The notes beneath the pieces were generated by a model. It was not told the DNA's origin, searched no databases, and saw nothing but the letters and a program-made list of their open reading frames with translations. Below are positions 6,881-15,427 of a stretch of 46,211 nt of DNA, piece by piece. The position numbers and the translations under genes are program-made. The stretch covers positions 1-46,211 of the forward strand of contig CAKTZI010000028.1 of the NCBI GenBank assembly GCA_934635385.1, written 5' to 3'. The first letter of the stretch is position 1; each line of letters begins with the position of its first letter. The DNA is from an uncultured Kiritimatiellota bacterium. GTDB taxonomy: Bacteria > Verrucomicrobiota > Kiritimatiellia > RFP12 > UBA1067.

Positions 6881-9061
6881 TCAGCGAATCGTGAACAGGA
6901 AGCCGCGCGCGACCTTGGCGATGAACCGGTTGCCCTTGCGGACGATTTTCCAGTTGCCCGTCGGGGGCGTCTTGCCGTTCACCGTGAACGTCCATCCGCT
7001 GAAATCGGTCGGCGCCTCGACTTCCGCTTCGTCCGCAACGGAGAGGAACGTCACCTTCAGGCTTTCGGCGTCCGCCTCGTCCGCCGCCGCGATGTCGATG
7101 ACGCCCTGCTGCGGCAGCACGAGCTTGCCCGTCACACGCAGCACACCGCCGTCGCCCGGCTTCACGCGGAAGCCGCCGCCCGCCGCGACCGTTAGGCTCT
7201 TCAGCTCAAACGGCTTTTCGCGCGATTCCGCGCACGGCTGAAGGAAGGCACCCGCCGCGACCGCAAAGTCCATGTGCCGCAGGTCGCAGGCGTACTGGAG
7301 CGCGCCCTCGTCAATGGCAAGCGTCCCGTTCAGGTTGGCGAGGCCCGCCGCGCCGAGACCCGACACGTCGAACGCCAGGCAGAGCGTCCCGGCGCCCTTC
7401 TTGTGGAAGCCGACGACCTTCCCGGCCTCCGACTGCACCTTCGTCAGGCCGATCGGCAGCTTGAAGAGGACGTCCGCCGCGCCGTCGCCCGTGATGTCCG
7501 CGACGTCGAACGTCGTGCCCGAACTGCTGTTGAGCGACATCATGTCGCTCTGGTGGCTGTTCGCCTCGACCGTCACGGGCTTCTGCCCCGCGAACGCGAA
7601 CGAACCGAGAACCGCGACGGCGCCCTTGCCCCAGTAGCCGTCGCCGTTCACAACAAGCTTTCCGTCGCCTTCGAGCCGCAGGTTGGGGAACACGGCGCAG
7701 CCGTTATAGAGGCCCGTCGTGCCGGGCGTGTCGATGTGGATCTCGCCCTCGTCGCGCGCGACGAACGTCACCGCGTCCGGCGTCACGTCATCCGCCGTCG
7801 GCTCGCCGCCGAACATGTACAGCTGCGGCAGGACGAGCTTGCCCGTGCCGCTTGCGACGATCTCGCGGCCATCGACCTGCAGGTTGCCGGCGTAGGTCGC
7901 GCGCGTGTCGGACGGGACATACTTGCCGCGTTCCGCGCCCAGCCAGAGTTCGCCGCCCGAAACCTCAAGGTCGCCTTCCTGCGCGTTCGCGGCGTTCGCG
8001 AGGATCAGCTTGCCCTCTTCGACCGAAATCTTGCCGTTGAGGCCGAGCCAGCCGGCCCAACCTGTCTTTTCGCCCTTGTCGTTAACGAGGTGGTAGCTGT
8101 TGTGGATCTTCGCGCTCCACAGCAGCGTGCCCGCGCCCGTCTTCTTCGCGCCGACGACCGCCGCCTCGGTCATCCGCCCGATGTTCTCCGTCGTGATTGT
8201 CAGGTCGGCCGCGTCGTCGCCCGTGATGTCGGCGACGTCGATCTCCGTCTGCCGCGATGCGGCGAACGCGATCTTGCCCGCATTGCCGTTCGGACGGTTC
8301 AGCGTGTAAGCCGTCGAACCGCCGAACGCCAACTTGCGCGTCACCTTGAGAAGGCCCTTCCCCCAGTAGCCCTGCTTCGTGAAGTCGAACGAGCCGCCAT
8401 CGAACGTGAGATCCTTGACCGTCGAGAACGGATAGGCGTGTGATCCCGTCCTGCCGGGACGGAACAGGCCGCCCGCATGGACGGTGACGTTTACGGCCTG
8501 ATCTTCCGCCTCCGCCGTGTCGCCGTCGTTGCCCAAGGCACAGTTGCTCGGATTCTCCAGCGTCGCGCCGTCGTGAACGTGAATCGTCACGTCTTTGGAA
8601 GGATTGCCGAACGTGCAGTAGACGCCGCCAATCCATTCGTCAGCGGTCGTCAGCAGTCCGCCGTAGACATGCCAGTCGCACGTGTTGTTGTTCTTCTCCA
8701 TCGGCTTCAGGCGCAGCGTACCCGCACCGCGCTTCGTAATCGACTTCGTGAGGGAACTGAAGCCAAATACCCCCCCCCCCCCTGTCGACAGCACGATTTC
8801 CTGCGCGTTGTCGAACACGACCTCACCCGGCGACAGCCAGGCGTTCAGCGTCAGCGCATCGCCCGTGAAATCGCTGCCGATGGTCACGTTGTCGCCGTCG
8901 GCGTATTTCACGGACGCACCGCTGGCGTCAAGCCAGTTCGCCGTGTTGAAGTCCCATGATTCGGACCCCGTGCCCGAGAGCCGGAGATCCGCCGCCGACA
9001 GGCTCAGGGTCGAAAGCATCGACACGCCCGTCACGATTCTGTTCAGTTTGTTCATGTTCAT
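6881..9061 (-). CDS. PATR-1: secreted beta-strand-repeat protein with poly-G tract
   Basis: A 726-residue secreted protein with a signal peptide (residues 1-23, ending SLSAAD). It carries repeated beta-helix units of the autotransporter-associated type, such as KRGAGTLRLKP, KKGAGTLLWSA, KKGAGTLCLAF and DVADITGDGAADV. A WDFNTANWLDASG segment follows the signal, as in PATR passengers. No outer-membrane barrel is present. Instead the protein ends GFLFTIR, a C-terminal motif shared with two other secreted proteins in the window. Codons 94-97 are a run of 13 G (8770-8782); the frame is intact here. It is second in the GH92 operon, 17 bp after GH92 and 6 bp before the propeller. It is probably a surface or adhesive protein; its ligand is unknown. 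Confidence 0.8.
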   Translation of the reverse strand: MNMNKLNRIVTGVSMLSTLSLSAADLRLSGTGSESWDFNTANWLDASGASVKYADGDNVTIGSDFTGDALTLNAWLSPGEVVFDNAQEIVLSTGGGGVFGFSSLTKSITKRGAGTLRLKPMEKNNNTCDWHVYGGLLTTADEWIGGVYCTFGNPSKDVTIHVHDGATLENPSNCALGNDGDTAEAEDQAVNVTVHAGGLFRPGRTGSHAYPFSTVKDLTFDGGSFDFTKQGYWGKGLLKVTRKLAFGGSTAYTLNRPNGNAGKIAFAASRQTEIDVADITGDDAADLTITTENIGRMTEAAVVGAKKTGAGTLLWSAKIHNSYHLVNDKGEKTGWAGWLGLNGKISVEEGKLILANAANAQEGDLEVSGGELWLGAERGKYVPSDTRATYAGNLQVDGREIVASGTGKLVLPQLYMFGGEPTADDVTPDAVTFVARDEGEIHIDTPGTTGLYNGCAVFPNLRLEGDGKLVVNGDGYWGKGAVAVLGSFAFAGQKPVTVEANSHQSDMMSLNSSSGTTFDVADITGDGAADVLFKLPIGLTKVQSEAGKVVGFHKKGAGTLCLAFDVSGLGAAGLANLNGTLAIDEGALQYACDLRHMDFAVAAGAFLQPCAESREKPFELKSLTVAAGGGFRVKPGDGGVLRVTGKLVLPQQGVIDIAAADEADAESLKVTFLSVADEAEVEAPTDFSGWTFTVNGKTPPTGNWKIVRKGNRFIAKVARGFLFTIR
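8770..8782 (-). repeat. 13-G homopolymer in PATR-1 (in frame)
   Basis: Thirteen C on the plus strand (G on the coding strand) encode Gly94-97. With 13 residues the reading frame is open to the GFLFTIR end. A change of one or two G would truncate the protein. An identical-length tract is out of frame in PATR-2 at 31701. Confidence 0.9.
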
Positions 9062-9078
9062 TTTCCCTTTTCGTTTGG

Positions 9079-11388
9079 TTAGTTGGACTGTTGGGTTGTG
9101 TTGATTTGTTCTAGTGTGTTGGTCTGTTTGTTGGCTGTGTTGCCTTGTTCTGTCGTTGGGAATGCCGCTTGTCTGTCGGTCATTTCAAAGACGAGCTCAC
9201 CGCCGGCGAGGACGTCGGCGCGCCTCAGCATGAAGCCCGCCAGCGGCTTACCGTTCAGCGTCATCGACTTCACGTACCTGTTCGCCTTCGAGAGGCCCTT
9301 CGCCGTGACGGTGAACGTCTTCCCGTTCGGCAGCCGGAGGCGCGCTTTCGCGATCTGTGGCGCACCGAGGACGTATTCGCCCGCCGCCGGATCGACCGGA
9401 TAGAAGCCGAGCGCGGAGAAGACGTACCACGCGCTCATCTGCCCGCAGTCGTCGTTGCCGCAGAGGCCGTCCGGCTTCGGCGCGTAGAAGCGGTCGAAGA
9501 TCTCGCGCACGACTTCCGCCGTGCGGTCGGGACGCCCGGCGTACGGATACAGGTAGGCGACGTGGTGGCTCGGCTCGTTGCCGTGCGCGTACTGTCCGAT
9601 CAGCCCCGTCACGTCGGCGACCGCACCCGCCGTCTTCACCGGCGCGGCGAAGAGCGCGTCGAGCTTCGCCGCGCACGCGGCCTTCCCGCCCAGCGCGGCG
9701 ACCAGCCCCGGCACGTCGTGCAGCACGTGCCAGGAATACTGGAAGGCGTTGCCCTCGGTGTAGTCGTTCGCGTCGCCAGGGCCGTAGCCGCCGAACGCGG
9801 ACGGGTCGAACGGCGTGCGCCACCGCCCCTGCGTGTCCCGCCCGCGCATGAAGCCCGTCGAGGCGTCGAAGAGGTTTCGCCAAGAGCCGGCGCGCTTCGC
9901 GAAGAACACGGCATCCTCCCTTTTGCCCAGCGCGGCGGCGAACCGCGCCGCGCAGGCGTCGTCGTAGGCGCATTCGAGCGTGCGGCTGACGGACAGCCCC
10001 CACACCTTGTCGAAGGGCAGGTAGCCGTAGCGGTCGTAGAGGTCGAAGTCGTCGTTCGGACGCGGCGGAATGTTCCGCGTGATGGAGTCCTTCACGGCCC
10101 GATAGGCTTTCGCCGCATCCATCTTGCGCCCGGCGAAAAAGGCGTCGACGAGGACGGGCACGGCGTGGTTGCCGATCATGCAGTGGTTGTCCTTGCCCCA
10201 CAGCTGCCAGATCGACAGGTAGCCGACCTCGTCGTACTGCCGCAGGGCCGAGGCGACGATGCCGTCAATCTCGTCCGGCTTCATCAGCGCGTACCACGGG
10301 CACGCCGCGCGGAAGACGTCCCACATCGACAGGGTGGAGAGACGCATCGGCTCCCCCGCGTCGGCGAGGTTGTTGGGCTGCTGGTAAAGGTGGTAGAGCG
10401 CCGTGTAGAAATTGCGCTTCTGCTCGTCCGTCCCCTCCAGGATCTCGACATCCGCAAGCGCGGCCCGCCACTTCGCCTCCGCCGCGCGGCGCACGTCGTC
10501 GAAGCCGCGCCCCGCCAGCTCGGCAGCCAGGTTCCGCACCGCGCCCTCGGCCGACGCCGCCGACAACGCGATCCGAACCTCGGCCGCGCCGTCCGCCCCC
10601 GGCTCGACGTCCAGCACGAACCCCGTCGCGTTCGGCTCGCGCGACATGGTCTTCACGGCCCGCTCGCTGACCGTGTACGGACGGTCGAGCCGCAGCGCAA
10701 AGAAGTAGGTGCGATCGACCCACTGCTTCACGCGGACACGGCCCGTCACGAGCCCGTCGGACGCGAACGCGACTTCGGACGACACGATGCCCGTCCCCTC
10801 GGCATCCCACGTCCTGATCCGCCAGGCCGGATCCAGCAGCAGCCGCGCCCGCGCGCCGGACGGATAGCGCAGACGGTAGACCGCACCATGCTCCGACGCG
10901 GCGATTTCGACGTCCGTCCCGAAGTCGTCGAGCCGCACGCGGTAGAAGCCGAGCGACGCGCGCTCCGTCTCCTTGCGGTACGCGCTCGAAAAGTCGGCGG
11001 GCAGACGTGCGCCCGTGAACGGCAGGATCGCCGCGTCGCCGAGATCGCCGCACCCCGTCCCGTTCAGGTGCGTCTGGGAGAAGCGGCGGATGCGTCCGTC
11101 GCCATACTGGTAGCCCGCACAGTATTTCCACTCGCCCGTCCCCGTGTCGGGCGAGGCCTGCGCGAGGCCGAACGGCACGCACGCGCCGGGGAACGCGTGC
11201 CCCGTCCCGTCCGTCCCGACGAACGGATCGACGAAGCGCAGCACATCCTCCCCGGCCGAAAGCGAAAACGCCGCCAGCGCACAGCAGACGCACAGCGCAA
11301 ACGCGGCAGAAAGTGCCCCAGCCGCCGTCTCGACAGCCGCCGCTCCGCCCGTGCCGTTCACCGCACAAAATGCCCTTCTCGTGTTCAT
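9079..11388 (-). CDS. GH92 alpha-mannosidase
   Basis: A 769-residue secreted GH92 enzyme (exo-alpha-mannosidase, Ca2+-dependent). After a hydrophobic export signal it starts with VDPFVGTDGTGHAFPGA, the hallmark GH92 opening. It has the sugar- and calcium-site segments WDVFRA, GNEPSHHVAYLY and GNDDCGQMSAWYVFSALG. The last 25 or so residues (after FEMTDRQ) are an Asn/Thr/Gln-rich tail from an A+C-rich stretch unlike the rest of the gene. It is first in a five-gene operon. The -10 box TATAAT (11396-11401) ends seven bases before the ATG, so the mRNA is probably leaderless. A truncated GH92 relic lies at 14264-15325. Confidence 0.9.
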   Translation of the reverse strand: MNTRRAFCAVNGTGGAAAVETAAGALSAAFALCVCCALAAFSLSAGEDVLRFVDPFVGTDGTGHAFPGACVPFGLAQASPDTGTGEWKYCAGYQYGDGRIRRFSQTHLNGTGCGDLGDAAILPFTGARLPADFSSAYRKETERASLGFYRVRLDDFGTDVEIAASEHGAVYRLRYPSGARARLLLDPAWRIRTWDAEGTGIVSSEVAFASDGLVTGRVRVKQWVDRTYFFALRLDRPYTVSERAVKTMSREPNATGFVLDVEPGADGAAEVRIALSAASAEGAVRNLAAELAGRGFDDVRRAAEAKWRAALADVEILEGTDEQKRNFYTALYHLYQQPNNLADAGEPMRLSTLSMWDVFRAACPWYALMKPDEIDGIVASALRQYDEVGYLSIWQLWGKDNHCMIGNHAVPVLVDAFFAGRKMDAAKAYRAVKDSITRNIPPRPNDDFDLYDRYGYLPFDKVWGLSVSRTLECAYDDACAARFAAALGKREDAVFFAKRAGSWRNLFDASTGFMRGRDTQGRWRTPFDPSAFGGYGPGDANDYTEGNAFQYSWHVLHDVPGLVAALGGKAACAAKLDALFAAPVKTAGAVADVTGLIGQYAHGNEPSHHVAYLYPYAGRPDRTAEVVREIFDRFYAPKPDGLCGNDDCGQMSAWYVFSALGFYPVDPAAGEYVLGAPQIAKARLRLPNGKTFTVTAKGLSKANRYVKSMTLNGKPLAGFMLRRADVLAGGELVFEMTDRQAAFPTTEQGNTANKQTNTLEQINTTQQSN

Positions 11389-11395
11389 GCGAGAT

Positions 11396-11460
11396 ATTAT
11401 ACCATAAATTCCGCACGAATAGAGGAAATATTTCGCAAAAACTTTCGGAAGCGTTTCGCA
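11396..11460 (-). promoter_or_regulatory. Promoter of the GH92 operon with phased CGAA boxes
   Basis: Read on the minus strand, the -10 TATAAT (11396-11401) is preceded by TTTATGG. No good -35 hexamer is seen at 16-18 bases. Upstream lie TGCGAAA, TTCCGAAA and TTGCGAAA, with CGAA cores spaced 11 and 12 bp, then GTGCGGA just before the -10. The block aligns almost base for base with the one at 31858-31923 before PATR-2. The poor -35 plus conserved upstream boxes suggests activator dependence. Confidence 0.65.
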
Positions 11461-11484
11461 GTCGCTCCCGAACGTCCAGAAAGT

Positions 11485-11508
11485 GTCCCTAAGACGGCAA
11501 TTAGGGAC
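11485..11508. repeat. Perfect hairpin just after the Fic stop codon
   Basis: GTCCCTAA (11485-11492) and TTAGGGAC (11501-11508) form an 8-bp perfect stem with an 8-base loop. The stem begins at the base after the Fic stop. No U-run follows on the Fic strand, so an intrinsic terminator is doubtful. A short palindromic repeat is equally possible. Confidence 0.5.
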
Positions 11509-12642
11509 TCAGCCCTTGAACAAGTCCAGATACTTGCGGAGATCGTAAATGCGATTGCGCGCGACTTCCGCGCTCAGGCAAAGAACGCCATCGGACACCA
11601 TGTCGTTCACGCATCGGCTGGCTGTGCGATAGTCAAGCCCCACACCCGTCGAGATCTCGGTTATGGTCGCGCGCGGATGCGAGTAAAGATAGCGGATGAC
11701 GCGCTGAATGTTTCCGCCGCGCGCCCCCTTTTGCGCGCAGTATTCCTGCATTTCGTCCCTGAACTTGAAAATCCGCTGAAACGTCCGGCAGCCGCTCTCG
11801 CCCGTCTCACGAACGGCCGCCAGGAAGAACGAGACCCATGGCAAAAGTCCGCCACGCTGCCGCGCGTCCGACAACGCCGCATAATAGGTCTCGCGATGGC
11901 GCTCCAGATAGTCCGAAATGTAAAGGCAGGGCTGCGTCAGGTCTCCCTCCGAAATCAGGTAGAACGGAATCAGGAGCCTTCCGACTCGCCCGTTCCCGTC
12001 CAGAAACGGATGGATCGTCTCGAACTGGTAGTGCGTAATGGCCGCGCGGATCAGGTTCGGGACCTCGATCCTGTCATTATGCCAGAAGAACTCCAAGTCG
12101 CTCAGCAAGTCAGGGAGATATTCGACCGCCGGCGGGATGAACCGCGCCGTTGAGAGGCTCGCGCCGCCAATCCAGTTCTGCGACGCGCGGATCTCACCCG
12201 GCATCTTGTGGCGACCGCGAACACCGTCCAGCAGCCGCGCATGGGCCTTCTTCAGCAGACGCATGGAGAGCGGCAATTCAGCGAGTTCGGCAATCGCCTC
12301 GTCCATCGCCCGCACATAGTTGTTGACCTCGCGCCAGTCGTCGCGCCGCTCGCTTGCGACGGCCTCAGCCGGAAGAACCGCCTCGTCCATTTCCGTCTGC
12401 GTACCCTCGATTCGGCTGGACGCGCTCGCTTCGCGCACGACGTGCATGCGGATGAAGAGGCCGATGTCCGGCACAAACCGCGAACAGGCGTCCAGCGCCG
12501 AAAGCGCACGAACCGCCCGCTCCAGCTGAACCGTCAATGCGGCACTCTCCCATGACCACGCCCGATTGACCATTGCAGGGACAAAGCATTTGTAGTGGAA
12601 GCAGTCTGCCCATCGACCCGACTCAAAATCTTCAAGTTTCAT
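11509..12642 (-). CDS. Fic-domain AMP-transferase with N-terminal inhibitory helix and C-terminal wHTH
   Basis: A 377-residue Fic protein. The catalytic motif HPFLDGNGR is at about residues 211-219. The inhibitory SSRIEG motif is at about 75-80, N-terminal to the Fic core, so this is a class II, self-inhibited Fic. PGEIR (about 147-151) is also typical. The C-terminal 80 or so residues form a winged helix-turn-helix (TITEISTGVGLDYRTASRC), so it may bind DNA. The family transfers AMP to Ser, Thr or Tyr on target proteins. The start at 12642 (MKLEDFESG) is chosen because a consensus promoter places the -10 seven bases upstream, which implies a leaderless mRNA. A longer in-frame start would include the promoter. 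Confidence 0.9.
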   Translation of the reverse strand: MKLEDFESGRWADCFHYKCFVPAMVNRAWSWESAALTVQLERAVRALSALDACSRFVPDIGLFIRMHVVREASASSRIEGTQTEMDEAVLPAEAVASERRDDWREVNNYVRAMDEAIAELAELPLSMRLLKKAHARLLDGVRGRHKMPGEIRASQNWIGGASLSTARFIPPAVEYLPDLLSDLEFFWHNDRIEVPNLIRAAITHYQFETIHPFLDGNGRVGRLLIPFYLISEGDLTQPCLYISDYLERHRETYYAALSDARQRGGLLPWVSFFLAAVRETGESGCRTFQRIFKFRDEMQEYCAQKGARGGNIQRVIRYLYSHPRATITEISTGVGLDYRTASRCVNDMVSDGVLCLSAEVARNRIYDLRKYLDLFKG

Positions 12643-12649
12643 GGGCAAT

Positions 12650-12678
12650 AGTATACACAAACTGCACAAAACTGTCAA
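12650..12678 (-). promoter_or_regulatory. Consensus promoter of the Fic gene (leaderless)
   Basis: On the minus strand TTGACA (12673-12678), a 17-base spacer and TATACT (12650-12655) make a near-perfect sigma-70 promoter. The -10 ends seven bases before the ATG at 12642. The -35 region contains TGACAGTTTTGT, which recurs inside a dyad at 12744-12759 and suggests an autoregulatory operator. Confidence 0.75.
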
Positions 12679-12701
12679 TCAGACTTGAGCAGCAGGCGTT
12701 T

Positions 12702-12834
12702 TAATGACAAAAAATCGAATTTTTGTCATTAGCGAGTTTTTTGGTGACAAAACTGTCACTAACGATGAGATTTTTCCGCATATGATCCTTATTTAAATCA
12801 TATCCACCAAAAACGACCGTTTTATATCGTTTTT
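12702..12834. promoter_or_regulatory. Cluster of three inverted repeats upstream of Fic
   Basis: This AT-rich, gene-free stretch holds three dyads. TAATGACAAAAA and its complement (12702-12713, 12720-12731) form a 12-bp perfect stem with a 6-base loop. GTGACA and TGTCAC (12744-12749, 12754-12759) are separated by four bases. AAAAACGA and TCGTTTTT (12809-12816, 12827-12834) are separated by ten. The first two share the TGACA core with the Fic -35 box. They are likely operators, with an attenuator as the alternative. The base composition is far from that of the neighbouring genes. Confidence 0.6.
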
Positions 12835-12847
12835 GATGCGTTCAATT

Positions 12848-12903
12848 GGGGACAGGCCCCGGAAATCGGGGGGCTTGTCCCCACAAAACGGGGGTCTGTC
12901 CCC
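12848..12903. repeat. Three GGGGACAG-type repeats (copies 4-6)
   Basis: GGGGACAGGCCCC (12848-12860), GGGGCTTGTCCCC (12870-12882) and GGGGTCTGTCCCC (12891-12903) form a cluster. It lies six bases beyond the 3' end of the alpha-galactosidase relic. The other end of this decayed segment, 15333-15345, carries another copy. Confidence 0.85.
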
Positions 12904-12909
12904 AGAAAT

Positions 12910-14226
12910 TTACTCCCCATCGTAGGTCGCGCGGCGGCTGTCGCCGAAGCGCCACTGGCGTGGGCGCGGCGTTTCCTGCCAGTCGAGCGGCTCGCCGGTC
13001 GCCGTTGGACGCGAGGCCGTCTTCCACGCCGCGCCGAGCGCGCGGGCGACTTCGGGATCGGCCGCGAGCGAACGCTTCCAGCTCGTGAAGAGCGCGGTGC
13101 CGCTGCGGGCGACGAGATCGAGCCACTGCCGGTTCAGCCGCCACGGGATGTCCCCTTCGTTCACGAGCCCCACGCAGTCGCCGTCGTTCAGGTAGAAGAT
13201 GCCGTTGTGGATCGCGCGCATGCCGAGTGTGTTCGGCCCCATCTTGCGCGTCCGCGCCCACTCCTTGCCGCTCGTGTCGTCGCCCGTTCGCTGCAGTTCG
13301 AAGAGCCCTGCCGCGAAGTGGTCGAGCGCGTTGCAGCCGATGATCAGCATCCGGTCGCCCGCCGCCGCGCGCATCGTCCGGTAGAGGCCGAGGACGACCT
13401 CCGCCGACGTCCGCGTACGGTCGCGCCACTTGGGCAGCGGCTTCTTCACGGGCGACGCCTCCAGCTCGTAGCCCCACGTCACGTTCCAGTCGTAGGTGAT
13501 GAAGTCGATCTTGACGAGCTCCATGCCCCAGTCCGCGAAGCGCGCCATCTCCGCGCGGATCCGCCACTCCCACTTCGGGTCGGTCGGATCGACGGGCAGG
13601 GACTTTTCGCCCTCGTCCGGCTCGAACGGACGGTACCAGAGGCCGGGGCGCGCCCGCAGTTCCTTCACGCGGCGCGCGAACGCCGGCATCTCCATCCCCC
13701 AGCGCGCGTTGACCGCGCCCCACTGTCCGCCCGGCCTTGACGGGTCGCCGCCGTGCTTCAAGGCGTTCTGCCAGCCGTCGTCCACGACGACGAACGGACG
13801 GTTCGTCACGGGCGCGCCCGGCTGCGCGTCCATCGCGTCGATCAGGAACTTCGCGTCGGCGAGGAAGTTCGTCGCCGTGTTGCGTCCGTAGGCGCAGTAC
13901 CAGTCGTTGTAGCCGTAGACCGGCGCGGCGGGCAAACGTGACACGGGGCACATCGTGCGGCAGAACGCGCGCCCCGCCGCAAACGCCGACTCGCCGGGAA
14001 CGCCCTTGCGCGCGACGAGCGTGCAGAGCGCGAGCGCACGGTCGCCGAGCGCGACGGGATCCGCCCCGGCGCGGACGTCGAGGCTGAGTTCGAGGCCGTC
14101 CGGGCGCGCCCGCCAGCAGGCGAAGGCGTTCGGCTGGACTTTCACGCCGTAGCCGTCGGTGCGCGTACCGTCCGTCGCGAGGAAGTACCACGCCATCGTC
14201 CCGCCGCGCGGCGCGTCCGCCGCCAT
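12910..14226 (-). pseudogene. 5'-truncated clan GH-D alpha-galactosidase (GH36/GH27-like)
   Basis: The open frame (438 residues from ATG 14226) holds a full clan GH-D barrel. It has VYGYNDWYCAYG, RPFVVVDDGWQ, the nucleophile segment LVKIDFITYDW, IIGCNALDH, and the acid/base segment FELQRTGDDTSGKEW. The N-terminal beta-domain of the family is reduced to about 110 residues and there is no signal peptide. An upstream ATG at 14266 (MKFIPLDAP) sits in the preceding GH92 frame, one frame away, so the original 5' end was lost by deletion plus frameshift. The relic could still make a cytoplasmic fragment. It is bounded downstream by the repeat cluster at 12848-12903. The barrel is intact enough for confident family assignment; activity is doubtful. 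Confidence 0.7.
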
Positions 14227-14263
14227 TCGCTGTCGCCGTAGGTGCGTCGAGCGGAATGAATTT

Positions 14264-15325
14264 CATCGAGGCTTCTTCGCCGACAAAGACCAGTTCGCCG
14301 CCGTCCATAAGCTCCGCATGGCGGAGCAGGCGGCTCTCCACCGGGCGCCCGTCGAGCGTCACGCGGCGCACCCCCTTGCCCACGTCGCCCCCGCTCCGGA
14401 TGCGCAGGGGCCGCCTCGCGCCCGGCAGGTTCAGGACGACGTGCGGCTCGCCCGGAACGGACAGCACGTAGAGATCCGTCTCGGCGATCGGCATCAGCCC
14501 CATCGACAGGAACACGTACAGCGACCCCATCGCGCCCGAGTCGTCGTCCCCCGGCGTGCCGTCGGGTGGAAACGCCGCCCGCATCCGCGCGGACCATTTC
14601 GCCGTCAGGTCGTGCCGCCCCGCGAACGCGAACAGGAACGGCGTGTAGAACGACGGCTCGTTGCCGAAGTCGATCAGCCCGCTCTCCAGCGCGTACTCCA
14701 GCCGCCGCACGAACGCCTCGCGCCCGCCGCAGAGCGCCATCAGGCGCGGCAGGTCATGCCAGGCGTTGAACGAGTACTCCCAGCAGGTGCCCTCGTAGAA
14801 CGAGCCGTTGTAGCCCCGGCGCGGGTCGGCGGGCTCCTCGGCGGGCGGCCACGCGACCCGCGCCCCGAACGAGCCGTCGGCGCGGCGTCCGCGCACGAAG
14901 CCGGCAAAGCCGGAGGGCGCGTCCGTCAGCGCGGCGTCCCAGACGTTCGTCCAGCTTCCGCTCCGCCGCAGCAGCCGTTCCGCCGCGTCGGCCTTGCCGA
15001 GCTTCGCGGCGACCTGCGACGCGCACCAGTCGTTGTAGGCGAACGCCAGCGTCGCGCTGCCGGAGCGGAGCCGCCAGCAGTAGTCGTGCGGGACGTCGGA
15101 CGCCACGTAGCCCCTCTCGCGGTAGCCGGGCGTCCGGTCGTCCGCGTGCGCCGCCAGCACGCGCCACGCCCCTTCCCAGTCGATGCCGGGGATGCCCTTG
15201 GCCGCCGCGTCCGCGATCACGTTGTCCACGTCGTTTCCGCCCTGTCCCGTGCGCATCTCCTTCCCCTGCGTGAACGCCACCTCGCACCGTCCGCCGCGCG
15301 CCAGCCGGCCGGCGAACGAGTTCAC
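14264..15325 (-). pseudogene. Truncated GH92 relic (C-terminal half)
   Basis: This frame encodes only the C-terminal half of a GH92 protein: GQGGNDVDNVIADA, FNAWHDLPRLMALCGG, DFGNEPSFYTPFLFAFAG, GDDDSGAMGSLYVFLSMGL and VTLDGRPVESRLLRH, then the closing GGELVF. The first 350-400 residues, including the DPFVGT opening, are missing. The frame opens a few bases from a GGGGACAGACCCC repeat (15333-15345), so the break coincides with a repeat. No signal peptide or ribosome binding site is seen. The frame runs on into the next relic out of phase. It differs clearly from the intact GH92 at 9079-11388, so it is not a recent duplicate. Confidence 0.75.
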
Positions 15326-15332
15326 GGAACTT

Positions 15333-15345
15333 GGGGACAGACCCC
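15333..15345. repeat. GGGGACAGACCCC repeat at the break of the GH92 relic
   Basis: The core and its left flank (AACTT) match the copy at 130-142. It sits at the truncated 5' edge of the GH92 relic. Confidence 0.8.
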
Positions 15346-15427
15346 AACAAACGCATACATTCTAGCCAACCTTTCATCAATCGAATTATTCCACATCACC
15401 GACCTTCCATCCTTTCGTCTACCGCCC

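Noticed and set aside
11485..11508. Rho-independent terminator of the Fic gene
   Set aside because: The stem is perfect but only half GC, and no U-run follows on the Fic strand.
12702..12834. A small RNA gene in the AT-rich gap upstream of Fic
   Set aside because: The dyads fit operators better. I see no separate promoter-terminator pair delimiting a transcript.
12848..12903. Possible CRISPR-like array from three closely spaced repeats
   Set aside because: The copies are only 13 bp, alternate in orientation, have 8-9 bp gaps, and the same palindrome is dispersed singly through the window. No cas genes are present.
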